Shown: piece by piece, positions 25,350-34,667 of the stretch | How the letters are laid out: every line of letters starts with the position of its first letter | How positions within the stretch are numbered: position 1 is the stretch's first letter | From: Candidatus Aminicenantes bacterium UBA1061 | GTDB taxonomy: Bacteria; Acidobacteriota; Aminicenantia; Aminicenantales; Saccharicenantaceae | Reading direction: 5' to 3' | DNA length: 64,000 nt | Assembly (NCBI GenBank): GCA_002316315.1 | Contig: DCDG01000048.1 | Coordinates: 113,433-177,432 of the forward strand | Translations under genes and position numbers: made by a program | Notes under the pieces: generated by a model | The model's input: only the letters and a program-made list of their open reading frames with translations | Told to the model about the DNA's origin: nothing | The model's database searches: none

Positions 25350-26407
25350 AGCACAACACCCCTTTCCAGGTTCGTAATGGTACTGGTCAGATGTCTGGCG
25401 ACATTATCAACCAGAGGGATAATTCTTTCATAGGGTAACCTTTTAGGCCCGATTATCCCCAGTGAGCCCAGAACCTGTCGCCTGTTGCCATAATGCGACA
25501 AAATCAAACAGCAATCAGCAATTTCCGGCATCTTCAGTTCTGAGCCAAAAACAACTCTGACCCTTTCCAGGCTAATTAAATCAGATAGGAACCTGGCCAG
25601 ATTGGCCTTTTCCTCTAAATTCTGGAAAAGTGATTTAAGTTTTTGAAAATCAAATAGTTCTGCTTTATCAAGCAATCTGGCTGTTCCCTGCAAAAATATC
25701 TTGTTTTCCTCTTCTGTCGGCGATGGAGAGCTTCTCAACAAGGTAATGAGTCTTTCTATCAGGTTCTCATATTTCAGTTTGAGCTTGGGCAGTTCCCGGA
25801 AAAGATAATCCCTGACAAAGGATAGATTTTTTCCTCTGAAGTTCTGGTTAATATACTGAGCAGCCTGATCAAGTTCACCTTGAGTAAACAGGACTTTTGT
25901 CGTAAAGAGCTCTGTCTGAACCAGGTTAAAGGTAGATAACAGGACTATCATGACGTTGTTATCTTTAAGCTTAATAAATTTAACCTGGTCAAAATATATT
26001 TGCGAAATATGGGGGGAAATAACAAAAGCCAGATTGTCAGAATTACTGGCCAGTACCTGACTGACCTGAAGCAACAGTCTATCCAGTTCGCCAGAATTTA
26101 CCACTAAATCATCGGGACTGAATTTGACTTCTTCAGGCCAATCATGATGGCTAGAATCCAGAAGATTATTAACATAAAATTTTATACCCAGATCAGTGGG
26201 AATTCTGCCGGCCGAGGTATGAGGCTGATAAAGGTAACCTTCTTTTTCCAGCTCCGCCATAATATTCCGGATAGTAGCAGGCGAAATAACATTATTCATT
26301 CTCTGGGCCAAACAGGCAGAGCTAACGGCTTTGCCTGTCTGAAGATAGAGCTCGACACATAAGTTCAGAATGACCTTCTCTTTGTTTTCAAGCCTCTTGT
26401 AAGACAT
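25346..26407 (-). CDS. hrcA: Heat-inducible transcription repressor HrcA
   Basis: HrcA represses class I heat-shock genes by binding CIRCE operators and needs GroEL for folding. The 353 residues show the winged-helix N-terminus with VSPATIRNIMAELEKEGYL-like sequence (ISPATIRNIMAELE, about 40-53), QPHTSAGRIPTDLGIKFYV, and a C-terminal domain ending SLGIIGPKRLPYERIIPLV. It is first in the hrcA-grpE-dnaK-dnaJ-rsmE series and overlaps grpE by four bases. I found no CIRCE repeat in the 75 bases upstream. Confidence 0.95.
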   Translation of the reverse strand: MSYKRLENKEKVILNLCVELYLQTGKAVSSACLAQRMNNVISPATIRNIMAELEKEGYLYQPHTSAGRIPTDLGIKFYVNNLLDSSHHDWPEEVKFSPDDLVVNSGELDRLLLQVSQVLASNSDNLAFVISPHISQIYFDQVKFIKLKDNNVMIVLLSTFNLVQTELFTTKVLFTQGELDQAAQYINQNFRGKNLSFVRDYLFRELPKLKLKYENLIERLITLLRSSPSPTEEENKIFLQGTARLLDKAELFDFQKLKSLFQNLEEKANLARFLSDLISLERVRVVFGSELKMPEIADCCLILSHYGNRRQVLGSLGIIGPKRLPYERIIPLVDNVARHLTSTITNLERGVVL

Positions 26408-26424
26408 TTTTATTGCTTATTATT

Positions 26425-26453
26425 TTATTACCCCAAAAGGCAGTTTTTGTCAA
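26425..26453 (-). promoter_or_regulatory. Candidate promoter upstream of hrcA
   Basis: On the minus strand a perfect TTGACA lies at 26453-26448. It is followed after 17 bases by a weak AT-rich -10 region (TAATAA, with TAAAAT three bases further on). It is the only sigma70-like signal in the short gap before hrcA. No CIRCE inverted repeat overlaps it. Confidence 0.35.
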
Positions 26454-26482
26454 TCTGTCTCAGGCTTTGAACCAGGGTGAGC

Positions 26483-27289
26483 CTATTTAATTACCAGGCC
26501 GGCATACCCCACAACCTGTTGATAGTCGCCCGTCCGCTCACCCGAGGTCTGGTATTTAACCAGATATCCCTCCTTCGCTCCTAAGGCCTTAGCTGCTACC
26601 ATGATAGCTGAGGTTGGCTGAAAGCCGCACATGGTTAGCCGGTAAGAGGTAACCAGCTCAAAGAGTCCCTGGGCATCAAGCCTTTCAATAAAAGAAATTG
26701 CTTTATAATCAAGCTTTTCAGCCATCTGCTGACTGACATAATGGCTCATATCCGTGCTGGCCACCAGCAGCACATCCTGCCCTGAGCTTTTTATAGCTCT
26801 GGCCAGGACCAGTCCTAAATCTTCTAATTTTTTATAATCCGCCTCGTAAGACACCAGGATAGGCACGATGGACAAATCTGGCTGAAAATACTGAAGAAAT
26901 GGCACCTGGACCTCAATCGAATGTTCTTTGCGGTGAGCTTCTTTATCCTTGGAAATAAAACCGCTTTCAGATAGGATCAGATCAGCCAGAGCGGAGTTCA
27001 CCGGAACCTCACCCAGCGGAGTCAGCCAGCTGTTGCTATCATCAAGAGCCAGTATCGATTCAATTGGATGATGAGCTGGTCCCAGGATGACCACATTTGA
27101 AGGAATTATAACAGAGGAATAAACATAAGCCGCCACTGATCCTGAATATTCATAGCCAGCATGAGGCGAAACTATTCCATAAGCTCTGTTTTTTTCACTT
27201 TTACCGGGCAGAAAAGACTCAATAGTTTTTCTGAGGAGATCAGGTTCTTCAGGATAAAAATAACCGGCCACATACGGTCGCCTTTTCAT
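26483..27289 (-). CDS. MEMO-family protein (AmmeMemoRadiSam system protein B)
   Basis: A 268-residue protein of the MEMO1 fold, related to class III extradiol dioxygenases. The family motifs are SPHAGYEYSGSVA (His about 43), LGPAHHPIES, the Ser-Thr-Asp-Met-Ser-His-Tyr block (STDMSHY), and CGFQPTSAIM. These supply the putative metal-binding histidines and the conserved cysteine. In many microbes such genes sit with an AMMECR1 protein and a radical SAM enzyme. Neither is in this window, so the pathway role is unknown. Confidence 0.88.
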   Translation of the reverse strand: MKRRPYVAGYFYPEEPDLLRKTIESFLPGKSEKNRAYGIVSPHAGYEYSGSVAAYVYSSVIIPSNVVILGPAHHPIESILALDDSNSWLTPLGEVPVNSALADLILSESGFISKDKEAHRKEHSIEVQVPFLQYFQPDLSIVPILVSYEADYKKLEDLGLVLARAIKSSGQDVLLVASTDMSHYVSQQMAEKLDYKAISFIERLDAQGLFELVTSYRLTMCGFQPTSAIMVAAKALGAKEGYLVKYQTSGERTGDYQQVVGYAGLVIK

Positions 27290-27316
27290 TTTTGCCCTCC
27301 AGTTAACAAATAACTT

Positions 27317-28645
27317 TTAATTATTTATTAATTCTTTTTCTTCCTTAAATTTGACACCCAGAGCTTTTAATTCAGCCAGAATCGGCTCATAAATGTCGGC
27401 CGTAGTTGGAATAAGAACCCCGCGGCTTTTTATCTTATTCTGCAGGATTAATTTTACCCCTAAAGCAACAGGCCAGCCGACCAGCCTGGACATTGAACTA
27501 TGGCCACCTGGCTGGCCAAAATCAATTAAGGTCGAAACTAATTTTTCCTGCTGGCCAGAAGGGTAACTGATCAGGAGTTCATGCTGCAGAATATTCATAT
27601 CACGTTCGCCCTGCCCGTACTGCATCTTGTCCCACATAATGGCCGTCAGCAGATCAAGAGGCGAACTCTTCTGTGCAGGCAGCGGCCTGGCGCTGAATAA
27701 ACCCAGCCAGTCGAAAGCTCTGATGGTCTCTGAATCCGGATCAATCCCAAGTCGGGAAGCGACGGCTTCAGCCAGAGATTCCGTTTCTTTGATCCCGAGC
27801 AATTCCTGTATAAAGCCGGCGTAGGTGGTAGCTGTCCATTCCCTTTCGGTTATATCGAGAAGGCCCAGCTCGCCCATTTTTTTCAGCTTGACGCACCACC
27901 CGGAATAACGGAGTGTACCTCTGAGGATTGATCGCACTTCAGGAATATCATAAATTTCCCGGTAAATAACCGAATTGCGGTTTGGATAGGCCTCGAACTG
28001 GCCCAGATCAGGAATCTCTACCAGTTCAAAATGGTCAAAAAGCTCATCCGCCGGTATGACTACTTCCTGGCCATCTTTCAAATACCGGGCTTCATTCCGG
28101 CCTGCCAGCAAAACGCCCCTCGGGCTCCAGGAAAACTTATATCCGAAAGGATTGGTACTGGCCTCAGGGGCAGGCAACCCGCCACAATAGGAAATAAAAG
28201 TTAAGACTTCTCCGCCCGCTGCTCGTGCCTGATTGATACACTGCTTGGCTTCCATATGATCTAAACCCGGATCGAGACCACATTCATTCAAGAAAATCAA
28301 CCCTTTTGACCTGGCCGCTCCATCGAAATTTCTCATCTCGGGGCTGACATAGCTAGCGGTGACCAGATGTTTGCCCAATTCGAGGCAAATACTGGCTACA
28401 TAGGGATGAAAGGTATAAGGCACCATACTGGCCACCACTTCCACATCAGCCACAAGATCCTCAAGTTTCTTTTTATCTCTCAAGTCAAGATGGAAAGCCT
28501 GGCCTCTGGGGTGCTGGCCAACCAGCCGCCTGGCTCTTTCTTCTTCCAGGTCAGCTACCTTGACCTCCACCTCACCAAGGTCAAGAAGATATTCAACCAG
28601 TGGCCTGGCCACCAAACCAGCTCCCAGCACACAAACTTTTTTCAT
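27317..28645 (-). CDS. Saccharopine dehydrogenase (glutamate-forming type)
   Basis: A 442-residue protein of the saccharopine dehydrogenase family. It has an N-terminal Rossmann motif VLGAGLVARPLVEYL (about 5-19), SMVPYTFHPYVA, NECGLDPGLDHMEA and SYCGGLPAPEASTNPFGYKFSWSPRG-like sequence. These features match the SDH half of the eukaryotic LKR/SDH (AASS) enzyme. The expected reaction is saccharopine to glutamate and 2-aminoadipate 6-semialdehyde with NAD+. It lies 32 bases after the lysine-ketoglutarate reductase-like gene, which supports lysine breakdown. Confidence 0.9.
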   Translation of the reverse strand: MKKVCVLGAGLVARPLVEYLLDLGEVEVKVADLEEERARRLVGQHPRGQAFHLDLRDKKKLEDLVADVEVVASMVPYTFHPYVASICLELGKHLVTASYVSPEMRNFDGAARSKGLIFLNECGLDPGLDHMEAKQCINQARAAGGEVLTFISYCGGLPAPEASTNPFGYKFSWSPRGVLLAGRNEARYLKDGQEVVIPADELFDHFELVEIPDLGQFEAYPNRNSVIYREIYDIPEVRSILRGTLRYSGWCVKLKKMGELGLLDITEREWTATTYAGFIQELLGIKETESLAEAVASRLGIDPDSETIRAFDWLGLFSARPLPAQKSSPLDLLTAIMWDKMQYGQGERDMNILQHELLISYPSGQQEKLVSTLIDFGQPGGHSSMSRLVGWPVALGVKLILQNKIKSRGVLIPTTADIYEPILAELKALGVKFKEEKELINN

Positions 28646-28677
28646 TTTATAACCTTTTTCCTTTCTTTTCAGTCATT

Positions 28678-30000
28678 TTATGATTTTATACCTTCTATAT
28701 ATTCAGTCAGATATTTATAATCAGGAGCGAGCTCTCCCCGATAAGCAATGACCGCTCTTTTCACCACCGGATCAAGCTCGATTTGCTCGAAAGGTTGCTC
28801 AAAATCAGCTTTAGCCAGATTGGGAATAAAAGTCTTTAGCCGCTGACTGAAATAAGTCGAGGATTCAAGCGGCAACTCAGCTGGTAAATTATAGACGGCC
28901 ATGACCACGGGTCCGTATCCCTCGAAGCCATCAAGCGTCTGACCGGTAACTGGATCAAAAACATAAACAGGGCGTTCCGAATCAGTAGCTCTGACCGTGC
29001 ATTCGATTGAACCATTGATATCACAGGTGATATCACCAATGACCTGCAGCCGGGGCTGAGTAGTTCCGCTATAAAGCTTTTCTAAAAATTTCCTGGTGAC
29101 AAATTTAGGATATTTCGGAGTCCAGAAAATAGCATTAATCAGAACACTGAGATAAGGCAGATAATTTTCTGTCACTGGATAATACTTTTCAGGGTGATGA
29201 TAATAATCGTCAAGATCAAACACCAAATCACCTTTGGGCTTGACCATATCTTCTTCTTTAAAAACAACTTTATAAACCCGATGAAGCGAAAAATACCCTT
29301 TTTCTACCGTCTCGACCAGTTCTGAGGCTGGTATTTCGACCGCCGGTAGTAAATCATATATCTCTTGAGCCCCCTGCGAAACATGGCCATAACCAAAAAA
29401 GCCGCAGATAAATGGACCTATTTCAGCCGGTAAACCCTTGCCTTCTATCTCCTTGCCTATCTGCCGAATGTCTTCTTTAAGTTCAGTCAAGTTGCTGTAA
29501 TCGATGGCCTGTTTCAGCTTTAAAAATGGAGTTTTAACTCCCATAATTTTCATTCTCTGCCCATAAGCCCAGAGGGAGTCAACAAGGCCAGCATGGCCTG
29601 CGTAGTTACCAAAAAACAAAACCCTCCGCCCCTGGTCATCCGTCATCTTTTCATAATCAATAAGGGTGCAGCCCAGTTCAAGAATTTTCTTTAACATCGG
29701 CATATTATGAGGCTGACCTTTGATCGTATGGGAAAAAAAGATATAGGTTTTGCCTGGTTCAAGCTTACTGATGGGGATTTCCTTAATAGCCAGTACCACC
29801 TGGCTCGGACAGATATCCTCCTGAACGAAGGCTCCGACGGCCAGATATTCGCTATCAGGGAAAACCCGGATGGTAGAGGGCTGAACATAAATTTTTAAGT
29901 CGTACTCTCTGATTAACTCTCTGACATGAGCCGGTATAAGCGGCACTCGCCTTTCAAACCGGCTGATATCCTCTCGCCTGATACCAATGTTGTTTTTCAT
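28678..30000 (-). CDS. Lysine-ketoglutarate reductase-like protein (LKR half of AASS)
   Basis: A 440-residue protein that aligns in style with the LKR half of AASS. The alanine dehydrogenase/PNT N-terminal motif GIRREDISRFERRVPL (about 6-21) is followed by AIKEIP, YIFFSHTIKGQ and LIDYEKMTDDQGRR, then FFGYGHVSQGAQEI and DITCDINGSIECTV. LKR joins lysine and 2-oxoglutarate into saccharopine. Together with the next gene it would form the saccharopine route as two separate proteins. The semialdehyde dehydrogenase expected for the third step is not in the window. Confidence 0.87.
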   Translation of the reverse strand: MKNNIGIRREDISRFERRVPLIPAHVRELIREYDLKIYVQPSTIRVFPDSEYLAVGAFVQEDICPSQVVLAIKEIPISKLEPGKTYIFFSHTIKGQPHNMPMLKKILELGCTLIDYEKMTDDQGRRVLFFGNYAGHAGLVDSLWAYGQRMKIMGVKTPFLKLKQAIDYSNLTELKEDIRQIGKEIEGKGLPAEIGPFICGFFGYGHVSQGAQEIYDLLPAVEIPASELVETVEKGYFSLHRVYKVVFKEEDMVKPKGDLVFDLDDYYHHPEKYYPVTENYLPYLSVLINAIFWTPKYPKFVTRKFLEKLYSGTTQPRLQVIGDITCDINGSIECTVRATDSERPVYVFDPVTGQTLDGFEGYGPVVMAVYNLPAELPLESSTYFSQRLKTFIPNLAKADFEQPFEQIELDPVVKRAVIAYRGELAPDYKYLTEYIEGIKS

Positions 30001-30060
30001 GGTATTAGTCCTTTCTTTTTATAGTGAAGCTAAGAATATCGGCTCAGGGATTTAGATATT

Positions 30061-30090
30061 ATTATGTCATATTATGAGAAAAGAGGTCAA
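30061..30090 (-). promoter_or_regulatory. Candidate promoter for the lysine degradation pair
   Basis: Minus strand TTGACC (30090-30085), an 18-base spacer and CATAAT (30066-30061) give a likely transcript start near 30054, about 54 bases before the ATG at 30000. It is divergent from the cysS promoter. Confidence 0.45.
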
Positions 30091-30142
30091 ATAATTTCGT
30101 CTTTTGTGCTGATAGGATATTGATCAAAACTTAATCTTTCTA

Positions 30143-30171
30143 TTGACGCTAGTTATCACTTTGTCCATAAT
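30143..30171 (+). promoter_or_regulatory. Sigma70-type promoter placing the cysS transcript start at its ATG
   Basis: TTGACG (30143-30148), 17 bases and CATAAT (30166-30171) match the sigma70 consensus at 5 of 6 positions in each box. Transcription would start about seven bases after the -10 box, near 30178-30179, which is the cysS ATG. No Shine-Dalgarno sequence of normal spacing could then be on the transcript. Confidence 0.6.
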
Positions 30172-30178
30172 AGTCAGG

Positions 30179-31576
30179 ATGATTCGCTTTTATAATACGC
30201 TATCTGGGAAAACAGAGGAATTCAAACCGCTGCGGCCCGGGCAGGTTGGTCTTTATACATGCGGTCCAACTGTCTATGATTATCCTCATATTGGTAATTA
30301 TCGGGCCTATATTTTTGAAGATATACTGAAAAGATTTCTCATCTTTTCCGGCTTCAAAATGACTCATGTCATGAACATAACTGATGTTGACGATAAAACC
30401 ATCAAGGGAGCTAATGTTCTGGGGCTGTCGCTCAACGACTATACCAAAAAGTATATTGAAGCCTTCTTCGAGGATCTTAAGGTCTTAAGAATTCTGCCGG
30501 CTGATTATTATCCTCGGGCCACAGAACATATTGAGGACATGGTCAGAATGGTCAGGGGCTTGCTTGATAAGGGTTATGCCTATTTAAAAGACGGATCGGT
30601 TTATTTCAGCCTGATCAGGTTTCCTGATTACGGGAAATTATCCAAAATAAACAAAGAGGAATTGAAAGCCGGTGCCAGGGTAGAATCTGACGAGTATGAA
30701 AAGGAAAGTGTTTACGATTTTGTCCTCTGGAAAAAAGCCAGGCCAGGCGAACCCTGCTGGGAAACAGAACTAGGACCAGGTCGTCCCGGCTGGCACATTG
30801 AATGCTCGGCCATGAGTACCCGCTACCTTGGCCCGACCTTTGATATTCACTGCGGCGGGATTGATAATATTTTCCCTCACCATGAAAATGAGATCGCTCA
30901 GTCGGAAGCCTATTACGGGCAAAAATTTGTCAACTACTGGCTGCACTGCCACCATCTGGTTGTCGACGGAGAAAAAATGTCCAAATCCAAGGGAAATTTT
31001 TATACTCTGCGCGACCTCCTGGCCCGGAAAATTGATCCGGTCGATCTGCGCTATTTTCTCCTTTCTACTCATTACCGTAAGATGCTTAACTTTACATTCG
31101 ACAATCTCGAACAGGCTAAGGCTTCCCGCCAGAGAATAATTGATTTCGTCTACGTCTTGCAGCACCAGCCACTACCTGAAACGAGCCAGACTGAGTCTGC
31201 CTCAGCTTTAGTGGCTTCGGCTCTTAGTAACTTTCAGGACAGTCTGGCTGATGATCTCAATATCTCAGCCGCTCTGGCTGCTCTATTTGAATTTATCCGT
31301 GAGATCAATTCGAGATTAGCCAGAAATGAACTCAGCCGACAGGCGGCCGACCAGGTTTTAACCGCCATTTATCAAATGGACAAAGTCCTGGCTGTTTTGC
31401 CTGAAAAAAAAGAAGAGGAGCTACCGGCTGAGATACTAAAAAAGATAGAACAAAGAGAGCAAGCCAGGCGGGAGAAAAATTTCGCCTTGGCCGACTCCAT
31501 CCGTCAGGAGCTTCTACAGCAGGGCATTGTGCTGGAAGATACCAGAGAAGGCGTCAGGTGGAAAAAGATCAACTAG
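30179..31576 (+). CDS. cysS: Cysteinyl-tRNA synthetase
   Basis: A class I synthetase charging tRNA-Cys. The HIGH-type motif is in CGPTVYDYPHIGNYR and KMSKSKGN is the KMSKS loop. Zinc ligands are visible as the Cys of CGPT, the Cys of WHIECSAM and the His/Glu of HHENEIAQS. A longer open frame begins at 30143, but that codon is part of a -35 box, and the family starts with sequence like MIRFYNTLS. I therefore chose the ATG at 30179, giving 465 residues. It overlaps the YraN-family gene by 19 bases. Confidence 0.97.
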   Translation: MIRFYNTLSGKTEEFKPLRPGQVGLYTCGPTVYDYPHIGNYRAYIFEDILKRFLIFSGFKMTHVMNITDVDDKTIKGANVLGLSLNDYTKKYIEAFFEDLKVLRILPADYYPRATEHIEDMVRMVRGLLDKGYAYLKDGSVYFSLIRFPDYGKLSKINKEELKAGARVESDEYEKESVYDFVLWKKARPGEPCWETELGPGRPGWHIECSAMSTRYLGPTFDIHCGGIDNIFPHHENEIAQSEAYYGQKFVNYWLHCHHLVVDGEKMSKSKGNFYTLRDLLARKIDPVDLRYFLLSTHYRKMLNFTFDNLEQAKASRQRIIDFVYVLQHQPLPETSQTESASALVASALSNFQDSLADDLNISAALAALFEFIREINSRLARNELSRQAADQVLTAIYQMDKVLAVLPEKKEEELPAEILKKIEQREQARREKNFALADSIRQELLQQGIVLEDTREGVRWKKIN

Positions 31577-31929
31577 ACTCACTTCCTTTTGGCCGCTGGG
31601 GCGAGGAAGTGGCTGCCGATTATCTGGAGAAAAAAGGTTACCAGGTCCTGGAACGCAGGTATCATTTTCATCATGCCGAGATAGATCTGATTGCCCGTGA
31701 TGGTGACTATTTAGTTTTTATTGAAGTTAAGACAAGAAGTTCAGCTGATTTTGGCTCCCCGGAAGAAGCCTTGACGACCTGGAAAAAATATTACCTTCGC
31801 CGGGCAGCCGAGGGTTATCTCTATCTAAATAATCTAAACAATATTGATTGCCGTTTTGATGTTATCAGCATTTCTTTTAGTCCCGATGGCCAACCGGAAA
31901 TAGAACATTTTGAAAATGCTTTTGAATAA
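31558..31929 (+). CDS. YraN/UPF0102-family nuclease-like protein
   Basis: A 123-residue protein with the restriction-endonuclease-like UPF0102 core: GRWGEEVAADYLEKKGY, then HHAEIDLIARDGDYLVFIEVKTR, which carries the E-D-ExK pattern. A GTG start within the end of cysS is used, giving a 19-base overlap. YraN proteins are small and widespread. A role in DNA processing is suspected but not established. Confidence 0.9.
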   Translation: MEKDQLDSLPFGRWGEEVAADYLEKKGYQVLERRYHFHHAEIDLIARDGDYLVFIEVKTRSSADFGSPEEALTTWKKYYLRRAAEGYLYLNNLNNIDCRFDVISISFSPDGQPEIEHFENAFE

Positions 31930-31949
31930 ATCAGACCTGGAGAAATAAA

Positions 31950-34583
31950 ATGACAACCAAAAAGCCTTATGTGTTGTTGATGTTATCAGCTCTAACCCTG
32001 CTCTTTTTCAGCCAGCCTGTCTGGCTTGAAGCAGGAGTTATTCCGGCACCAGAAGACATTCTGGGCTTTAAAATCGGGGCTGATTATCATTTAATTAACT
32101 ATCAGCAAGCAATTGATTATCTGAAGCAATTAGCTTCAGTTTCGAACCGGATTAAGTTAGAACAGATGGGTCAGACGACACTTGGCCTACCCATGTATTA
32201 TGCCATCATTTCTTCGCCCGAGAATCTGGCCAGATTACCGGAATATAAAGATCTAATCAAAAAGCTGTCACTCGGCCAGGTTGCTTCGCCAGAAGAAGCC
32301 TGGCAACTGGCAGCTCGGGGACGGGCTATTGTTTATATTGATGGCGGTCTGCATGCGACTGAATGTGCTCCCGCCCAGCATCTGGTTCAACTGGCTTATG
32401 ATCTGGTCTCAGGGGAAGATGAACGCACCAAGAACATCCTCAGCGAGGTTATCTGCCTGCTGGTTTTGGCCAATCCCGATGGGATGAATATGGTAGCCGA
32501 CTGGTACCAGAAGAATCTGGGGACACCTTTTGAGGTTTCTCCCCTTCCCTATTTATACCATTACTATGGCGGCCATGATAATAATCGTGACTCCTATGTG
32601 GCCAATTTAAGAGAGACCCAGAACATCTCTCGCCTGCTCAATCAGGAATGGTATCCGGTTGTTCTTTATAACCACCATCAGACAGCTCCTTTCCCGGCTA
32701 GAATCTGGCTGCCGCCGAGCTCAGAACCAACCAATCCCAATGTTCATCCCCTTATTGTCCGCTGGCAGAATCTGATTGGCTCAGCCATGGGGGCAGCTTT
32801 TGACTCAGAGAACAAGGATGGCGCCATTTCGAGGATCGTGTTTGACACCTGGTATCCAGGTTATGTCACTCAGGTGGTTGATTCCCATAACATAATTTCG
32901 ATTTTGACCGAGACTGCTCTTTACCGTTATGCCACCCCCCGCTTCTATACCGTACGAGATTTCCCTGTGGAATATCAGGACCTGACCATGTCAGCCTTTT
33001 ACCCCAGCCCCTGGAAAGGAGGCTGGTGGAGGTTGCGAGATGCTGTTGATTATTGCCTGACTGCCTCCAGGGCTGTTCTTGAAACCACTGCTAAGTATCG
33101 GCAGGAGCTTCTTTTTAATAAATATAAAATAGCCACTGAGGTTATTAACCGTTTCCAGCATGAGCCACCTTATGGCTGGATCTTACCGGTGAAACAGTCC
33201 GATCCGGGCAACCTGGGTGTCCTCTTAAGCCGGCTGATGCTCCTTGGTATTGATGTTTACCAGGCAGATGATGATTTCATCTGTGACGGAGTGAGTTATC
33301 CCCGTGGAACTTTTCTCATTCCGTCCAGCCAGCCTTTTGGACTTTTTGCCAAGAACATGCTGGAAGAACAGCATTATCCTGACCTTCGAAAGTACCCGGA
33401 TCTCTGGCAGGGGTTGGTGGCCAGTAAAAAGTTTGAAGGAGCACCGATTGAGGCCTACGATATGATGGGCTGGACACTCCCCTATCAATTCAATCTTCAG
33501 GTTAAAACCGCCAATACTCCATTTAAAGTCAAAATGACCAGGGTAAATCAACTTGATTTCCCTCAAGGCAGACTGGAAGGTGCAGGCAGTGGGGCCTATC
33601 TACTGGACCACAGCCAGAACGCTTCTTTTGCTGCTATGAATCGCATCTTCAAGGTGAAGGGCAAAATCAAATGGGCTAAAAAGCCGTTCAACCACAATGG
33701 CCAGAGTTATCCTGAAGGAACAATTATCGCCAGCGGTTGCAGTCATGATTTTATGGAAAAACTGGCCAGCAGCCTGAAGCTCAGGATTCAAGCCCTGCCT
33801 TCTTCTCCAGCTGTTGAAACCTATGAAATCTCCGCAACCAGAACCGGCCTTTATCAATCATGGGTGGCCGTGGAAGATGAAGGCTGGACGAGATATATTC
33901 TCGATGAACAGGAATTTATTTACCAGATTCTGCATGATGCAGAAATTAGAGCGGGTAATCTGGCTGCTGCTTACGACACCATTATTATTCCTGATCATTA
34001 TTCGGTTGACCTTTTGATTAACGGCTATCAAAAAGGTACCATGCCACCCGATTATGTCAGCGGTCTGACACCCGCCGGTGTCAATAACCTGAAAGAATTT
34101 GTGCGGAGAGGCGGGACGTTAATTTTTATGAATACTTCCTGTAATTTGGCTACCCAGGAGTTTAAGGCACCCGTCAGAAATATTCTTGAAAAAGCCAGAA
34201 GAGAAGAATTTAATTGCGTTGGTTCTATCCTTCAGGCTGAATTTGACCTGACTCACCCTGTAGCCTATGGCCTGAGCAATCCTCAACCTATTATTTTTGC
34301 TGATAGCTGTGCCTTCGATGTTTATCCTTCTTTTACTGAGAAAAACGCTCCTAAGGTGGCAGCCAGGTATGCCAGTGATAGTTTACTCCTCAGCGGCTGG
34401 ATTTACGGACAGAATCTAATTCAGCAAAAAGCAGCGGTGGTAGAAGTTCCGATAGAAAACGGCCGATTAATTCTCCTGGGCTTTCCAGTCGCGTACCGGG
34501 CTCAGCCGCGAGGCACCTTTAAGCTTCTTTTCAATTCAATTTATTATGGCTCGGTTAAGGCTGGTTCCGGGCCAAATCTTTAA
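31950..34583 (+). CDS. Secreted M14-family zinc carboxypeptidase-like protein
   Basis: An 877-residue exported protein. A signal peptide (about 6-28) precedes the M14 domain. The zinc motif HxxE is in GGLHATECAP (about 132-135), the substrate-side arginine in HDNNRDSYV, and a third zinc histidine is likely in LYNHHQTAPF. The long C-terminal half has no motif I recognise, but it contains a region (IIIPDHYSVDLLI... LKEFVRRGGTLIFMN) like a glutamine amidotransferase-type flavodoxin fold. It probably trims peptides outside the cytoplasm. It follows the YraN gene by 20 bases. Confidence 0.85.
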   Translation: MTTKKPYVLLMLSALTLLFFSQPVWLEAGVIPAPEDILGFKIGADYHLINYQQAIDYLKQLASVSNRIKLEQMGQTTLGLPMYYAIISSPENLARLPEYKDLIKKLSLGQVASPEEAWQLAARGRAIVYIDGGLHATECAPAQHLVQLAYDLVSGEDERTKNILSEVICLLVLANPDGMNMVADWYQKNLGTPFEVSPLPYLYHYYGGHDNNRDSYVANLRETQNISRLLNQEWYPVVLYNHHQTAPFPARIWLPPSSEPTNPNVHPLIVRWQNLIGSAMGAAFDSENKDGAISRIVFDTWYPGYVTQVVDSHNIISILTETALYRYATPRFYTVRDFPVEYQDLTMSAFYPSPWKGGWWRLRDAVDYCLTASRAVLETTAKYRQELLFNKYKIATEVINRFQHEPPYGWILPVKQSDPGNLGVLLSRLMLLGIDVYQADDDFICDGVSYPRGTFLIPSSQPFGLFAKNMLEEQHYPDLRKYPDLWQGLVASKKFEGAPIEAYDMMGWTLPYQFNLQVKTANTPFKVKMTRVNQLDFPQGRLEGAGSGAYLLDHSQNASFAAMNRIFKVKGKIKWAKKPFNHNGQSYPEGTIIASGCSHDFMEKLASSLKLRIQALPSSPAVETYEISATRTGLYQSWVAVEDEGWTRYILDEQEFIYQILHDAEIRAGNLAAAYDTIIIPDHYSVDLLINGYQKGTMPPDYVSGLTPAGVNNLKEFVRRGGTLIFMNTSCNLATQEFKAPVRNILEKARREEFNCVGSILQAEFDLTHPVAYGLSNPQPIIFADSCAFDVYPSFTEKNAPKVAARYASDSLLLSGWIYGQNLIQQKAAVVEVPIENGRLILLGFPVAYRAQPRGTFKLLFNSIYYGSVKAGSGPNL

Positions 34584-34667
34584 ATTGTCGCCAAACAGAG
34601 CGACAGGAGACACAAAGATTAGAAAATCTGGAATCTTTCAGGATAAGAACACGTTAATGATTGTCAA

